Position numbers and translations under genes: made by a program. 64,000 nt of DNA from Amorphoplanes digitatis (lineage in GTDB: Bacteria > Actinomycetota > Actinomycetes > Mycobacteriales > Micromonosporaceae). Location of the stretch: the NCBI RefSeq assembly GCF_014205335.1, contig NZ_JACHNH010000001.1:4458501-4522500 (forward strand), in the 5' to 3' direction. This document shows positions 1 to 8,737 of the stretch, piece after piece. Every line of letters starts with the position of its first letter. Position 1 is the stretch's first letter. The notes beneath the pieces were generated by a model. The model searched no databases. It saw only the letters and a list, made by a program, of their open reading frames with translations, and had not been told where the DNA came from.

Positions 1-1152
1 GCCGGCGCCGTTACGGCCGGTGATCAGGATCCGGTCGCCGCGCCGCACGTCGAGGTCGACGCCGTCGAGCAGCGTACGGTCACCGGCCTTGACCGTCAGG
101 TCGCGCACCGACAGCACGACGTCGCGGTCCTCACCGTCGTCGCCGGGGAACGCGAGGGTCAGCGGCGGGCGGGTCCGCGGCCGGGCGATCCACCGGGCGG
201 ACTCCATCTGCCGGCGCAGCCGCCGCTCGCGGGCCTTGGCCTTCTGCGCCACCTTCTTCGCGATCCGCCGCAGGTGCGGCGCCTCGACGCCGGAACGCAC
301 CGTCGTCTCCACGTACCGGGCCTGGGCCAGGGTCTGGGCGATGTCACGCTCCCAGCGGATCCGGTCCTTCTCCTGCGCCTCGTAGTCCAGCAGCAGTCGC
401 TGCCAGCGCCGGGTCTTCTCGGCCCGGTAGGCGCTGTAGCCGCCGCCCGGGTAGTCCTGCGGCTGCTCGTGGATGCCGTCGAGCTCGATGACCCGGGTGA
501 CGGCCGCGTCCAGGAACGCCCGGTCGTGGCTGACGGCCAGGACCCCGCCGGGGAAGTCACGCAGCCAGCCGGCCAGCCAGGCGGCGCCCTCGGCGTCGAG
601 GTGGTTGGTCGGCTCGTCCAGCAGCAGCAGGCCCGGAGCGTCCAGCAGGGCGTGCGCGAGCAGCAGCCGGGCCTGCTCGCCGCCGCTGACCTCGCGCAGG
701 GCCAGGCCGGGCGGCAGGTGGTCGATGTCGAGGCGCTGGCGGATCTCGGCCAGCCGGGTCTCGGCGGTCCACCCCCGCAGCGCCGTCCACCGCTCCTGCA
801 CCCGGCCGTACTCGGCCAGGACGTCACCGCCGCGCTCCAGCGCGGCCTCCAGCCGGCGCAGCCGGGCGGTGACCTCGGCGAGCTCGCCGAGCCCGGCGGT
901 GAGGAAGTCGCCGACGGTGCCGGCGGGGTCGGCGACCTGCTGCGGCACGTAGCCGACCCGCAGGCCCGGGCCGTGGCTGACGGTGCCCGCCGTGGGCGGC
1001 AGGTCACCGGCGAGGACCCGCAGCAGGGTCGTCTTGCCGGCCCCGTTGGGGCCGACGACACCGACCCGGTCACCCGGGCGCAGGACCAGGTCGAGGTCGG
1101 CGAAGAGCAGATCACCGTCGTGGGCGCGGCCGATCGAGGCGGCTTTCAGCAA
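1..1152 (-). CDS. ABC-F family ATPase (3' part missing at window edge)
   Basis: Soluble twin-ATPase of the ABC-F class; relatives act on the ribosome (translation factors or antibiotic-protection proteins) rather than in membrane transport. The visible 384 codons hold the complete first ATPase: Walker A GPNGAGKTT, signature VSGGEQARLLLA and Walker B LLLLDEPTNHLD, then a charged, Arg-rich linker, and the start of the second domain up to ILITGRNGAG, where the window ends. No membrane segment is seen. I chose the TTG at 1152, followed by CTG AAA GCC, because GGAGG lies five to six bases before it; there is no ATG near. A 25-codon ORF and a strong hairpin lie upstream. Whether it is a resistance ARE or a housekeeping member cannot be decided from this part. 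Confidence 0.9.
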   Translation of the reverse strand, partial: MLKAASIGRAHDGDLLFADLDLVLRPGDRVGVVGPNGAGKTTLLRVLAGDLPPTAGTVSHGPGLRVGYVPQQVADPAGTVGDFLTAGLGELAEVTARLRRLEAALERGGDVLAEYGRVQERWTALRGWTAETRLAEIRQRLDIDHLPPGLALREVSGGEQARLLLAHALLDAPGLLLLDEPTNHLDAEGAAWLAGWLRDFPGGVLAVSHDRAFLDAAVTRVIELDGIHEQPQDYPGGGYSAYRAEKTRRWQRLLLDYEAQEKDRIRWERDIAQTLAQARYVETTVRSGVEAPHLRRIAKKVAQKAKARERRLRRQMESARWIARPRTRPPLTLAFPGDDGEDRDVVLSVRDLTVKAGDRTLLDGVDLDVRRGDRILITGRNGAG

Positions 1153-1218
1153 GGAGTCCTCCAGGGACGGATACCGGTACGGACACGGCGACCCCGGGCA
1201 CGCCACAGCGGCGGCGCC

Positions 1219-1296
1219 TCATCGGGGTCGGGTCGGTATCACACGGAGGTGACTGCTCCTTCTTCGATCGGCGGCAGGTGCTCGGCGTCCACCATC
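1219..1296 (-). CDS. Possible 25-residue upstream ORF before the ABC-F gene
   Basis: An ATG ORF ending 66 bases before the ABC-F start, reading MVDAEHLPPIEERSSHLRVI and then PTRPR. It has no convincing Shine-Dalgarno sequence. Several ABC-F resistance genes are controlled by ribosome stalling on a short upstream ORF (attenuation), so position and size fit such a leader, but nothing else in the sequence proves translation. It could be chance. Confidence 0.3.
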   Translation of the reverse strand, partial: DGGRRAPAADRRRSSHLRVIPTRPR

Positions 1297-1339
1297 GCGC
1301 GCCCCGGCCGGGACCGCAACCGGGTTTCCCCGCACACGC

Positions 1340-1373
1340 GAAAGGCCGGCACGCGGGGGCGTGCCGGCCTTTC
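1340..1373 (-). terminator. Strong hairpin after the sigma-factor gene
   Basis: Perfect 14-bp stem, GAAAGGCCGGCACG paired with CGTGCCGGCCTTTC around a 6-base loop, 13 bases beyond the sigma-factor stop codon. There is no long T tract, as is usual for actinobacterial terminators. It separates the sigma gene from the ABC-F leader. Confidence 0.8.
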
Positions 1374-1386
1374 GGGACAACCGGGG

Positions 1387-2247
1387 TCAGGCGGCGTACG
1401 CGACCGACCTGTTCGTGCCGCGCACGTCGGTCACGGACAGCCGCGACGTCATGGTGCTGCGGCCGGCGATCTGCGCCGCGTACGCCGCCCGGCGCCGGGC
1501 GACACAGCCGTCACCGCGGGCGGCGCCGAGGTCCTGCTGCTCCATGTGCGTGGTCAGGCCGTCCTTGAGCAGGGCCAGGGCCTCGGTGCGCAGCTGCGAC
1601 ACCCGCGACTCGGTCACGCCCAGCTCGGCGGCGACCGCCGACAGCGGCCGCTCCTGGAGGAACGACGTCTCGACGACGAACCGCAGCCGCTCCGGCAGCA
1701 CCGCGACGGCGTCGTGCAGGTAGCCGATGCGCTCGCGGTGCAGCAGCATCTCCTCGGGGTTCAGCTCACCGTCGGTGACCATGTCCTCGGCCGTGCCGAC
1801 GGCGAAGCCCTGTAGCGACAGCACGGCGGCGCGCTGCACGTCGTCATCGACGTTGGAGAGCTCGCCGACGCCGACACCGAGCAGCTCGGCCAGCTCGGCC
1901 GGGGTCGGCGTGCGGCCCAGCTGGGCGGTCAGCTCCTGGCGGGCGACCTCGGCCCGGCGGGCCCGGGCCCGCACCGAACGGCTGGCCCAGTCCATGCTGC
2001 GCAGCTCGTCCAGCAGCGCACCGCGGATCCGCACGGCGGCGAACCGGCCGAACGGGATGCCCCGATCGGCGTCGAACGCCTTCGCGGCGGTCACCAGGGC
2101 GGCGTACCCGGCGGAGGCGAGATCGTCACGGTGCACGTGCGCGGGCACCTTGAACAACATCTCGCGGACCAGGTGCCCGACCAGCGGCATGTTCTCGCGG
2201 ATCATGTTCTCGAGCTCGCGGCTGACGGTCTCGGTCTTCGCTGCCAT
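1387..2247 (-). CDS. RNA polymerase sigma factor, WhiG/FliA type
   Basis: Sigma-70 family factor of about 286 residues that directs RNA polymerase to a special promoter set. Region 2 is visible as LASAGYAALVTAAKAFDADRG followed by FGRFAAVRIRGALLDELRSMDW, the typical WhiG/FliA wording; region 3 contains GRTPTPAELAELLGV, and region 4 the helix-turn-helix LSAVAAELGVTESRVSQLRTEAL. The ATG at 2247 is preferred over one 14 codons upstream because GAGGGGG sits about nine bases before it. WhiG and FliA factors control sporulation or flagellar genes. After region 4 there is a tail of about 55 residues, longer than usual and of unknown role. No anti-sigma gene is adjacent. Confidence 0.88.
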   Translation of the reverse strand: MAAKTETVSRELENMIRENMPLVGHLVREMLFKVPAHVHRDDLASAGYAALVTAAKAFDADRGIPFGRFAAVRIRGALLDELRSMDWASRSVRARARRAEVARQELTAQLGRTPTPAELAELLGVGVGELSNVDDDVQRAAVLSLQGFAVGTAEDMVTDGELNPEEMLLHRERIGYLHDAVAVLPERLRFVVETSFLQERPLSAVAAELGVTESRVSQLRTEALALLKDGLTTHMEQQDLGAARGDGCVARRRAAYAAQIAGRSTMTSRLSVTDVRGTNRSVAYAA

Positions 2248-2407
2248 TCGTGTGTTCCCCCTCGCGTCCGCCTCCCGGTGACGGCTCACCGGCTGACAGG
2301 GGGAACTTTTCGTTGCACAGGGTGCGGGTTGCGGTCACTCTCGGTTGCCGCCCGGTTGCACCCGGAGAAAACCTAAGATCTGCGCACAGAAGGCACACAG
2401 AAACGCG

Positions 2408-3019
2408 CTACGCCAGCAGCCAGCCGTGATCAAGGGCCAGCCGGACCGCCTCCGCCCGGGTACGCGCACCGGTCTTACCGATCGCCGACGACAGGTGGTT
2501 GCGCACCGTCCCCTCGGACAGGTGCAGCTCCCGGGCGATGTCCGCCACCGTGCCGCCGTCACGCGCCGAGCGCAGCACATCACTCTCCCGCTCGGTCAAC
2601 GGCGACTCACCGTGCACCAGCGACTGCGCCGCCAGGTCCGGATCCACCACCCGCAGACCCTGATGCACCCGGCGCACCGCGTCGGCCAGCTGCCGCGCCG
2701 GGGTGTCCTTGACCACGAAACCACTCGCGCCCGCCGCCATCGCCTGCCGCAGATAGCCCGCCCGGCCGAACGTCGTCACCATCAGCACCCGGCAGCCCGG
2801 CACCACCCGGTGCAGCTCCCGGGCCGCCGCGACCCCGTCCATCCCCGGCATCTCCACGTCCAGCAGGGCCACCTCGACACCGTGCGCGACCACCGCGGCC
2901 ACGACCTCGTCACCGCGGCCCACCTCCGCCACCACCGACAGATCCGGCTCCATGTCCAGCAGCGCCGCCATCGCGCCACGCACCAGCGCCTGGTCATCGG
3001 CGAGCAGCAACCGGATCAT
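2408..3019 (-). CDS. NarL/DesR-type response regulator
   Basis: Two-component response regulator of 203 residues. The receiver domain has the acidic pair DD at residues 8-9, the phospho-acceptor Asp54 in LLDVEMPGMDG, and the Lys in FVVKDTPA. A LuxR-type DNA-binding domain follows from about residue 140 (LTERESDVL, then VADIARELHLSEGTVRNHLSSAIGKTGARTR in outline). Its start overlaps the kinase stop by four bases (ATGA), so the two are translationally coupled. The likely partner is the kinase next to it and the likely target is the ABC transporter operon that encodes them, as for DesK/DesR-like systems; the signal is unknown. Confidence 0.93.
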   Translation of the reverse strand: MIRLLLADDQALVRGAMAALLDMEPDLSVVAEVGRGDEVVAAVVAHGVEVALLDVEMPGMDGVAAARELHRVVPGCRVLMVTTFGRAGYLRQAMAAGASGFVVKDTPARQLADAVRRVHQGLRVVDPDLAAQSLVHGESPLTERESDVLRSARDGGTVADIARELHLSEGTVRNHLSSAIGKTGARTRAEAVRLALDHGWLLA

Positions 3020-4113
3020 GAAGGCACCTCCACGCGTACCCGGAAACCCGGCCGATCCTCACGCCGGCCGACCGTCAACCGCGCGCCCAGCGCCTCCGCC
3101 CGCCGCCGCAGGCCCGACAGCCCCTGCCCGTCGCCGGCCGGCGCGCCGTCACCCGGACCGTCGTCGACGATCTCCACGCTCGCCGGGGCCAGCCGCACCT
3201 CGCAGTGCCCCGCCCGGCTGTGCCGCACCACATTCGTGACCGCCTCCCGGATCGTCCAGGCGAACAACTCCCGGTTACGGGTCGGCACCTCGTCCGCCGC
3301 ACCCGGCAGCTCGGCCCGCACATGCGCCGCGGCCAGGGCCTCCCGGGCCGCCGCGATCTCACCCGGCAGCGAGATCCCCCGCACACCCAGCGCCGTCGCC
3401 CGCACATCCGACAGCGCGTCCCGCGCCAGCACCTCAAGATCCCGCAACTCGGCCCGGGCCCGCTCCACGTCGACATCCAGCAGGCGCTGCGCCAGCTCCG
3501 CCTTCACCGTCACCACCGTCAGCGAATGACCCAGGATGTCGTGCAGATCGGCGGCGATCCGGGCCCTCTCGTTCTCCACCGCCAGCTCCGCCAGCTCCTG
3601 CTGCGCCACCCGCAGCCGGTTCTGCCGCTCCGCGGCCATCCGGAAACCACCACTGGCCACCGCGCCCAGCAGCACCGCCAGCCCGTAACCCCGGTCGTCC
3701 CAGCCCGGCACCCGCCACGCCAGCACCTCGGCCAGCACCACCAGCGCCGCCGCGAACGGCACCGCCTGACCCAGCGGCAACCCGATCATCGCCGACGCGC
3801 CGATGAAGACCAGGCACGTCAGCGCGTGGAAACCCGCGCCCGGCACCTGCGCCGCCGCCAGCGCGAGCAGCGCCAGCAGGATCAGCCACTGCCGCGCCAC
3901 CGCGTACCGCGGCCGCGCGCCGTGCCGGATCTGGCCGAGCCAGCCCACCAGCGCCAGATACAGCGCCGCGAACCCGGCCAGCGCGGCCAGGCCCACGTCA
4001 CGCTGCCAGCCGTCCGGCCGGTCCAGCAGGGCGTTCAGATTCTCGCCGAGGTAAAACAGCCACACCGCGCCGAACAGCCACCCGAACCGGGCGCGCGGGC
4101 CGGACTCACTCAT
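3016..4113 (-). CDS. DesK-type sensor histidine kinase
   Basis: Membrane sensor kinase of about 365 residues. The N-terminal half is hydrophobic with several predicted membrane helices (from GWLFGAVWLFYLGENL to about residue 155). The HisKA_3 phospho-acceptor helix reads DLHDILGHSLTVVTVKAEL, with His near residue 191. The HATPase domain keeps the N box (AVTNVVRHS) and G boxes (DDGPGDG, GQGLSGL). I chose ATG 4113 (MSESGPRARFGW); longer versions start inside a region with no protein character. It lies 20 bases after the permease gene and overlaps the regulator, forming one operon with the ABC exporter. Confidence 0.92.
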   Translation of the reverse strand: MSESGPRARFGWLFGAVWLFYLGENLNALLDRPDGWQRDVGLAALAGFAALYLALVGWLGQIRHGARPRYAVARQWLILLALLALAAAQVPGAGFHALTCLVFIGASAMIGLPLGQAVPFAAALVVLAEVLAWRVPGWDDRGYGLAVLLGAVASGGFRMAAERQNRLRVAQQELAELAVENERARIAADLHDILGHSLTVVTVKAELAQRLLDVDVERARAELRDLEVLARDALSDVRATALGVRGISLPGEIAAAREALAAAHVRAELPGAADEVPTRNRELFAWTIREAVTNVVRHSRAGHCEVRLAPASVEIVDDGPGDGAPAGDGQGLSGLRRRAEALGARLTVGRREDRPGFRVRVEVPS

Positions 4114-4133
4114 GACGACGACGGTACCGGCCA

Positions 4134-4919
4134 CTACACCCGCGCCGTGTCGCGCCGGAACCGCCACATCGCACCCGCCGCGAACAACCCGGTCCACACG
4201 ATCACGTTCAGCGCCGCCGCCCACAGATTCCCATGGTGAGTCAGCGGATACCGGGCGATCTCCCCCACCCCGTACACCGGGGTGAACTTCGCGATCGTCG
4301 CGAACGTGTCACCCATCAGGTCAACCGGCACGAACAACCCACCCGCGAACGACAACACCGCCAGCGCCGGACCCAGGATCTGCATCACGTTCTCACTCGG
4401 CAACAGATAACCCATGAACAACCCGAACGCGGCGAACACCAGCGCACAGACCCAGGCGAGCAACCCGCACAACACCCACGCCCGCGCCGGCAGCTCCGCA
4501 CCCGAGACCGCACCGACGGCGAACGCCACCACCACCGACACCGCGCCGATGATCATGGCGAGGACCAGCTTCACCGCCACGTACGCCGCCGGCCGCAACG
4601 GCGTCAGCCGCAACTGCCGGCTCCAGCCCGCCGCCCGCTCGATCGACACCATCGCACCGCCGCTGGTCGTCGCCAGCATCGCCCCGTACACGGCCATGCT
4701 CACCAGGATGTAACCGGTCACATTGCCGCCGCCGACCCGCTCGGTCCGCGAACTCGAACCCGTGCCGAACAACAGGAAGAACACCGCCGGCATCACCAGC
4801 GTGAACACCACAGTGCGCCGGTTACGCACCATCCGCCGCAGCTCCAGGCCGATCATCCCCGCGGAGAAACCACCGAACCGCGGCAGACTCCGGGCCGCCG
4901 GCATGCTCTGCGCGCTCAT
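4134..4919 (-). CDS. ABC-2 type transporter permease
   Basis: Integral membrane subunit of 261 residues that forms the channel of an ABC-2 exporter with the ATPase encoded just upstream. The N-terminal elbow (GLELRRMVRNRRTVVFTLVMPAVFF) and about six hydrophobic segments are visible, including ILVSMAVYGAMLATTSGG and a last helix before WRFRRDTARV. Its start overlaps the ATPase stop by four bases. Transported substrate is unknown; such exporter pairs coupled to DesK/DesR-type systems often handle drugs, peptides or lipids. No accessory membrane-fusion gene is present. Confidence 0.9.
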   Translation of the reverse strand: MSAQSMPAARSLPRFGGFSAGMIGLELRRMVRNRRTVVFTLVMPAVFFLLFGTGSSSRTERVGGGNVTGYILVSMAVYGAMLATTSGGAMVSIERAAGWSRQLRLTPLRPAAYVAVKLVLAMIIGAVSVVVAFAVGAVSGAELPARAWVLCGLLAWVCALVFAAFGLFMGYLLPSENVMQILGPALAVLSFAGGLFVPVDLMGDTFATIAKFTPVYGVGEIARYPLTHHGNLWAAALNVIVWTGLFAAGAMWRFRRDTARV

Positions 4920-5869
4920 TCGCCACTCCCCTGGTTCTCGTCAGCCGTCAGGGTCAAGAACGCCTGCTCCAGGTTCCGCGAGGTGATCTCCAGATCCCGG
5001 GCGGCGGTCGCCGTCAGCAGATGCCGCGCCACCTCGTCGGTGTCGCGTGCCTGCACCAGAACGGTGTCGCCGCGCACCTCCACCGAATCGACACCCGGCA
5101 GCGCCAGCAGCGCCGCCTCGTCCGCACCCGGCAGCGTCGCCCGCAGCGTGCGGCCCGACGCCAGCGCCTTGACCTGCGCCGCCGTCCCGTCGGCGACCAG
5201 CCGGCCCCGGCGCACGAACACCACCCGATCCGCGTACGCGTCCGCCTCCTCCAGGTAGTGCGTCGCGAAGATGACCGTACGGCCGCCGCGCGCGTCCTCC
5301 CGGATCGACGTCCAGAAGTCGCGCCGCCCGCCGACATCCATCCCCGTCGTCGGCTCGTCCAGGATCAGCAACTCCGGATCCGGCAACAGCGCCATCGCGA
5401 ACCGCAGCCGCTGCTGCTGCCCGCCCGAGCACTTGCCGACCAGCCGCGAGCCGATGTCCGCGATCCCGGCCCGCTCCAGCACCCGGCCGACCTCGGCCCG
5501 ACCCCGCCCGAACAGCACCGCCGTCAGCCGCACCGTCTCCTCGACCGTGTAGTCCTTCAACAACCCGCCGGTCTGCATCACCGCCGACACCAGACCCAGC
5601 GCCACCGCCTCCTGCGGCGGCCGGCCGTACACCCTGGCCGTACCCGAGGTCGGGGCCGAAAGACCCAGCAACATGTCGACCGTGCTGGTCTTGCCCGCCC
5701 CGTTGGGACCCAGCAACGCCACCACCTCGCCCGGCCGGATCCGCAGGCTGATCCCGTCGACGGCGGTGACCGCACCGAAACGCTTCACCACGCCGTCGAG
5801 CTCGACGGCGAACCGGCCCGACCCCCCGGCCACCGCATCAGGAACTTCGCTCTGAGCGACAACTGTCAT
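4916..5869 (-). CDS. ABC transporter ATP-binding protein
   Basis: Energising subunit of an ABC-2 exporter, about 317 residues. Walker A is LLGPNGAGKTST, the signature is KCSGGQQQRLRFAMALL, Walker B is LLILDEPTTGMD, and the H-loop is in IFATHYLEEAD. The C-terminal 80 residues form the variable domain of DrrA-like ATPases. ATG 5869 (MTVVAQSEV) is preferred; 14 more codons upstream are open but lack protein character. First gene of a minus-strand unit with the permease, kinase and regulator, divergent from the epimerase-like gene at 6007, with which it shares a 137-base intergenic region. Confidence 0.93.
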   Translation of the reverse strand: MTVVAQSEVPDAVAGGSGRFAVELDGVVKRFGAVTAVDGISLRIRPGEVVALLGPNGAGKTSTVDMLLGLSAPTSGTARVYGRPPQEAVALGLVSAVMQTGGLLKDYTVEETVRLTAVLFGRGRAEVGRVLERAGIADIGSRLVGKCSGGQQQRLRFAMALLPDPELLILDEPTTGMDVGGRRDFWTSIREDARGGRTVIFATHYLEEADAYADRVVFVRRGRLVADGTAAQVKALASGRTLRATLPGADEAALLALPGVDSVEVRGDTVLVQARDTDEVARHLLTATAARDLEITSRNLEQAFLTLTADENQGSGE

Positions 5870-6006
5870 GCCACCATGCTCGGCGCACCCACGGCCCCCG
5901 CACCGGGCCACGCGTCACCTCCCGCCCATGACATCCGTCAGGCACCGTTGCGCTGTCAGCGATCACGCCTTCCGCCCGGGGCGCCACCGCGGGCATCGTC
6001 GTCGTC

Positions 6007-6993
6007 ATGAGACTTCTCGTGCTCGGGGGAACCGGATTCGTCGGCCGCGCCGTCGTCGACGAGGCACGCACCCGCGGCCACCACATCACCGTCCTCAACC
6101 GCGGCCACCAGCCCGCGCCGCCGGGCACGACCGCCCTGATCGGCGACCGCCGCGCACCCGGCGGCCTCGCGGCCCTGCACGGCGGCGCCTGGGACGCCGT
6201 CGTCGACACCTGGTCCGGCGCGCCCAACGTCGTCCGCGACTCCGCCGCCGCGCTGCGCGGCCACGCCGGGCACTACACCTACGTCTCCAGCCGCAGCGTC
6301 TACGCCACCGACGACAAGACCGTCCCGCACACCGAGGCCGCGCCGGTCGTCGACGCCGACCCGGACTCCGGCGACGCCGACGACTACGCGTCGGCCAAAC
6401 GCGGCGCCGAGCTCGCGGCCGAGCAGAACTTCGACGGCCCGGTCCTGCACGGCCGCGCCGGCCTGATCCTCGGACCCCACGAGGACATCGGCCGGCTGCC
6501 CTGGTGGCTCAACCGGATCGCCCGCGGCGGGCCGACCCTGGCGCCCGGGCCGCCGGAGATGAAACTTCAGTACATCGACGCCCGCGACCTGGCCGCCTGG
6601 CTGCTCGACGCCGCCGCCGCCGGCCGCACCGGCCCCTACGACCTGGTCAGCCCGCCCGGGCACACCACCATGGCCGAACTGCTGGAGACCATCAACACCG
6701 TCACCGGCGGGCACGCCGAGCTGCGCTGGACCGACCCGAAGACCATCCTCGACGCCGGCATCACGCCGTGGATGGAGCTGCCCATCTGGCTGGCGCCCGG
6801 CTACGAGTACGACTTCCTGCACGGCGGCGACGTGAGCAAGGCGCTGCGGGCGGGCCTGCGGCTGCGCCCGGTCGGCGAGACCGTCGCGGACACCTGGTCC
6901 TGGCTGTGTTCGGTCGGCGGCACGGCGCCGCAGCGCACCGACCGCCCGACGCTGGGCCTGTCCCCCGAGCGCGAGGCCGCGGCCCTTTCCTAG
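6007..6993 (+). CDS. NAD-dependent epimerase/dehydratase family protein
   Basis: Extended short-chain dehydrogenase/reductase of 328 residues. The Rossmann fingerprint GGTGFVG is at residues 8-14, followed by the acidic/basic nucleotide-binding loop (VLNRG); the catalytic Ser is in YVSSRSVY and the YxxxK pair is in DDYASAKRG. The C-terminal half contains ISxWxELPIW-like and SWL motifs seen in atypical SDRs that resemble isoflavone reductase or mRNA-binding epimerases. The substrate cannot be named. It is followed after 136 bases by the siderophore operon; there is no evidence that it belongs to that pathway. Confidence 0.85.
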   Translation: MRLLVLGGTGFVGRAVVDEARTRGHHITVLNRGHQPAPPGTTALIGDRRAPGGLAALHGGAWDAVVDTWSGAPNVVRDSAAALRGHAGHYTYVSSRSVYATDDKTVPHTEAAPVVDADPDSGDADDYASAKRGAELAAEQNFDGPVLHGRAGLILGPHEDIGRLPWWLNRIARGGPTLAPGPPEMKLQYIDARDLAAWLLDAAAAGRTGPYDLVSPPGHTTMAELLETINTVTGGHAELRWTDPKTILDAGITPWMELPIWLAPGYEYDFLHGGDVSKALRAGLRLRPVGETVADTWSWLCSVGGTAPQRTDRPTLGLSPEREAAALS

Positions 6994-7072
6994 GTAGTCG
7001 TTGATTCCTTTTTGTTCTTGATCTTTGGTGGCGAGGGTGCGCGGTCCGTGGCCGGCCGCACACCCTGTAGGG

Positions 7073-7084
7073 CATCCTAGGATG
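7073..7084. promoter_or_regulatory. CATCCTAGGATG palindrome upstream of the siderophore operon
   Basis: Perfect 12-bp inverted repeat 46 bases before the start of the first siderophore synthetase. The core ATCCTAGGAT recurs at 22534 and 48566. It is not the iron-box pattern of IdeR/DmdR (TTAGGTTAGGCT-like). Probably an operator for a dimeric regulator not identified here. Confidence 0.5.
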
Positions 7085-7129
7085 TTGTGGTGCGGGGTGG
7101 CCGGTGATCAAGGAGGGGCCTGCCGGACA

Positions 7130-8737
7130 ATGATGGGCGTGCCCACACCGCCGACCATCCCCGTCATGCCGACCGGGCACACCGCCGGAGCCGCGCAGAC
7201 CCGGGACGACCTGCGCATTCTCCGTCCTGAGTGGGTGGCGGGCTACGAGGCGGCGCTGCCGGCGGCGCGCGCGGCCGTCCTCGCCCGCGTCCTGGGCGCC
7301 CTGGACCGCGAGCCGCTGCCCGGCGTCACCCACCGCGAACACCGCGGCGGCACCCTGCACGTCACCCTGGCCGGCGGTCGCACGCTGACCGCACCCGCCG
7401 CCGCGCCGTTCGCCGCGGCCCCGCGCGGGCTCACCGCGACGCTGGGCGGCGGCGAGTCCTTCGACGACCCCGCGGCGCTGCTGCGGGCGCTACCCCTCGG
7501 CCCGTACGCCGGGCGCCTGGCCGCGGAGGTCGACAACAGCGTCGCGAACCTCGCCCTCGCCCACGCCGACCCGGCACCGCCGGCCGGCCGGGGTGTCCTG
7601 CGCGGCGCCGCCGGCGACCCGGACGGGCTGGGACGCCTCGAACAGCTCGTCCTCGGCGGCCACCCCACGCACCCCTGCTGCCGTACCCGCGGCGGCATGA
7701 GCGTCGCCGACGTGCTCGCCTACGGCCCGGAGCACCGGCCCGTCATCCGCCTGCGCCGCCTGCGGGTACCCGCCGACCGGTGGCACGGCGACGCGCCGCC
7801 GGTGCTGTACGCACACCCCTGGCAGGCGCCGCGCCTGCTCGACCGCCACCCCTGGCTGACCGACGACGGCGAGACCGGGCCCGTGCGCCCGCTCATGTCG
7901 CTGCGTACCGTCGCGCCGCTGGACGGCGGCGAGCACGTCAAGACCGCCGTCGACGTGCAGATGACCTCGGCCGTGCGCACCGTCTCCCCCGCCGCCGTCC
8001 ACAACGGACCACGGCTGTCCGCCCTGCTGGAGCGGCTCACCGCCGACCTGCCGCTGACCGTCCTGCGGGAGACCTCGGCCGGCGCCGTCCTCCTCGACGG
8101 CGCGCCGTCGCGCCGCCTCGCCCACCTGCGCCGCGCGGCGCCCCGGGCCGGCGCCACCGAGACGGTCGTACCGCTGGCGGTCCTGGCCGCGCCCGCACCG
8201 GCCGACGGGCGCCCGCTGCTGCTAGAGATCGTCGACGACCCGTACGCGTGGTGGCACCGCCTCGCCCACCTGCTGCTGCCGCCGCTGGTGACCGTCCTGG
8301 ACCGGGGCGTCGCGCTCGAGGCGCACGGGCAGAACACGCTGCTGGTCCTCGACGACGGCGTACCGGCGCGGATCGTCTACCGCGACCTCGGCGGCGTCCG
8401 GGTCAGCGCCGCGCGCCTGACCCGGCACGGCGTGCAGCCACCACCGCTGGAGGGCGACCTGCCCAGCGACGACCCGGACGTGCTGCGCACCAAGCTCGCC
8501 GCCGCCGTCCTGGGCACCGTCTGCGCCGAGCTCATCGCCGCGCTGTCCCGCGAGGGCGCCGACCCGGCCCGCCTCTGGGACAGCGCCGCCTCGGCCCTGC
8601 GCGGCACCGGCACCGCCGACGCGGCGCGGCTGCTGACGGCGCCGCTTCCGGTCAAGGCCACCACCACGATGCGACTCGCCGAGGACCCGCTCGACGACGT
8701 GTGGACGTACGTGGCCAACCCGATGGCGCCCGCATGA
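7130..8737 (+). CDS. IucA/IucC-family NIS siderophore synthetase (first)
   Basis: Member of the NRPS-independent siderophore synthetases, which adenylate a carboxylate such as citrate with ATP and condense it with an amine or alcohol; cytoplasmic, about 535 residues. The ATP-binding landmarks are present: GGHPTHPCCRTRGG near residue 180, KTAVDVQMTSAVRTVSPAAV with HNGP, and the C-terminal LEAHGQNTLLVLDDG followed by IVYRDLGGVRVS, as in the IucC fold. ATG 7130 is the most likely start; AAGGAGG lies 14 bases upstream. The stop overlaps the next start (ATGA). With the second synthetase and a PLP decarboxylase it forms a small NIS siderophore operon. Product unknown. Confidence 0.9.
   Translation: MMGVPTPPTIPVMPTGHTAGAAQTRDDLRILRPEWVAGYEAALPAARAAVLARVLGALDREPLPGVTHREHRGGTLHVTLAGGRTLTAPAAAPFAAAPRGLTATLGGGESFDDPAALLRALPLGPYAGRLAAEVDNSVANLALAHADPAPPAGRGVLRGAAGDPDGLGRLEQLVLGGHPTHPCCRTRGGMSVADVLAYGPEHRPVIRLRRLRVPADRWHGDAPPVLYAHPWQAPRLLDRHPWLTDDGETGPVRPLMSLRTVAPLDGGEHVKTAVDVQMTSAVRTVSPAAVHNGPRLSALLERLTADLPLTVLRETSAGAVLLDGAPSRRLAHLRRAAPRAGATETVVPLAVLAAPAPADGRPLLLEIVDDPYAWWHRLAHLLLPPLVTVLDRGVALEAHGQNTLLVLDDGVPARIVYRDLGGVRVSAARLTRHGVQPPPLEGDLPSDDPDVLRTKLAAAVLGTVCAELIAALSREGADPARLWDSAASALRGTGTADAARLLTAPLPVKATTTMRLAEDPLDDVWTYVANPMAPA

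Noticed and set aside
6994..7129. IdeR/DmdR iron box before the siderophore operon
   Set aside because: No sequence near TTAGGTTAGGCTAACC; the CCTAGG pieces present do not fit the consensus spacing.
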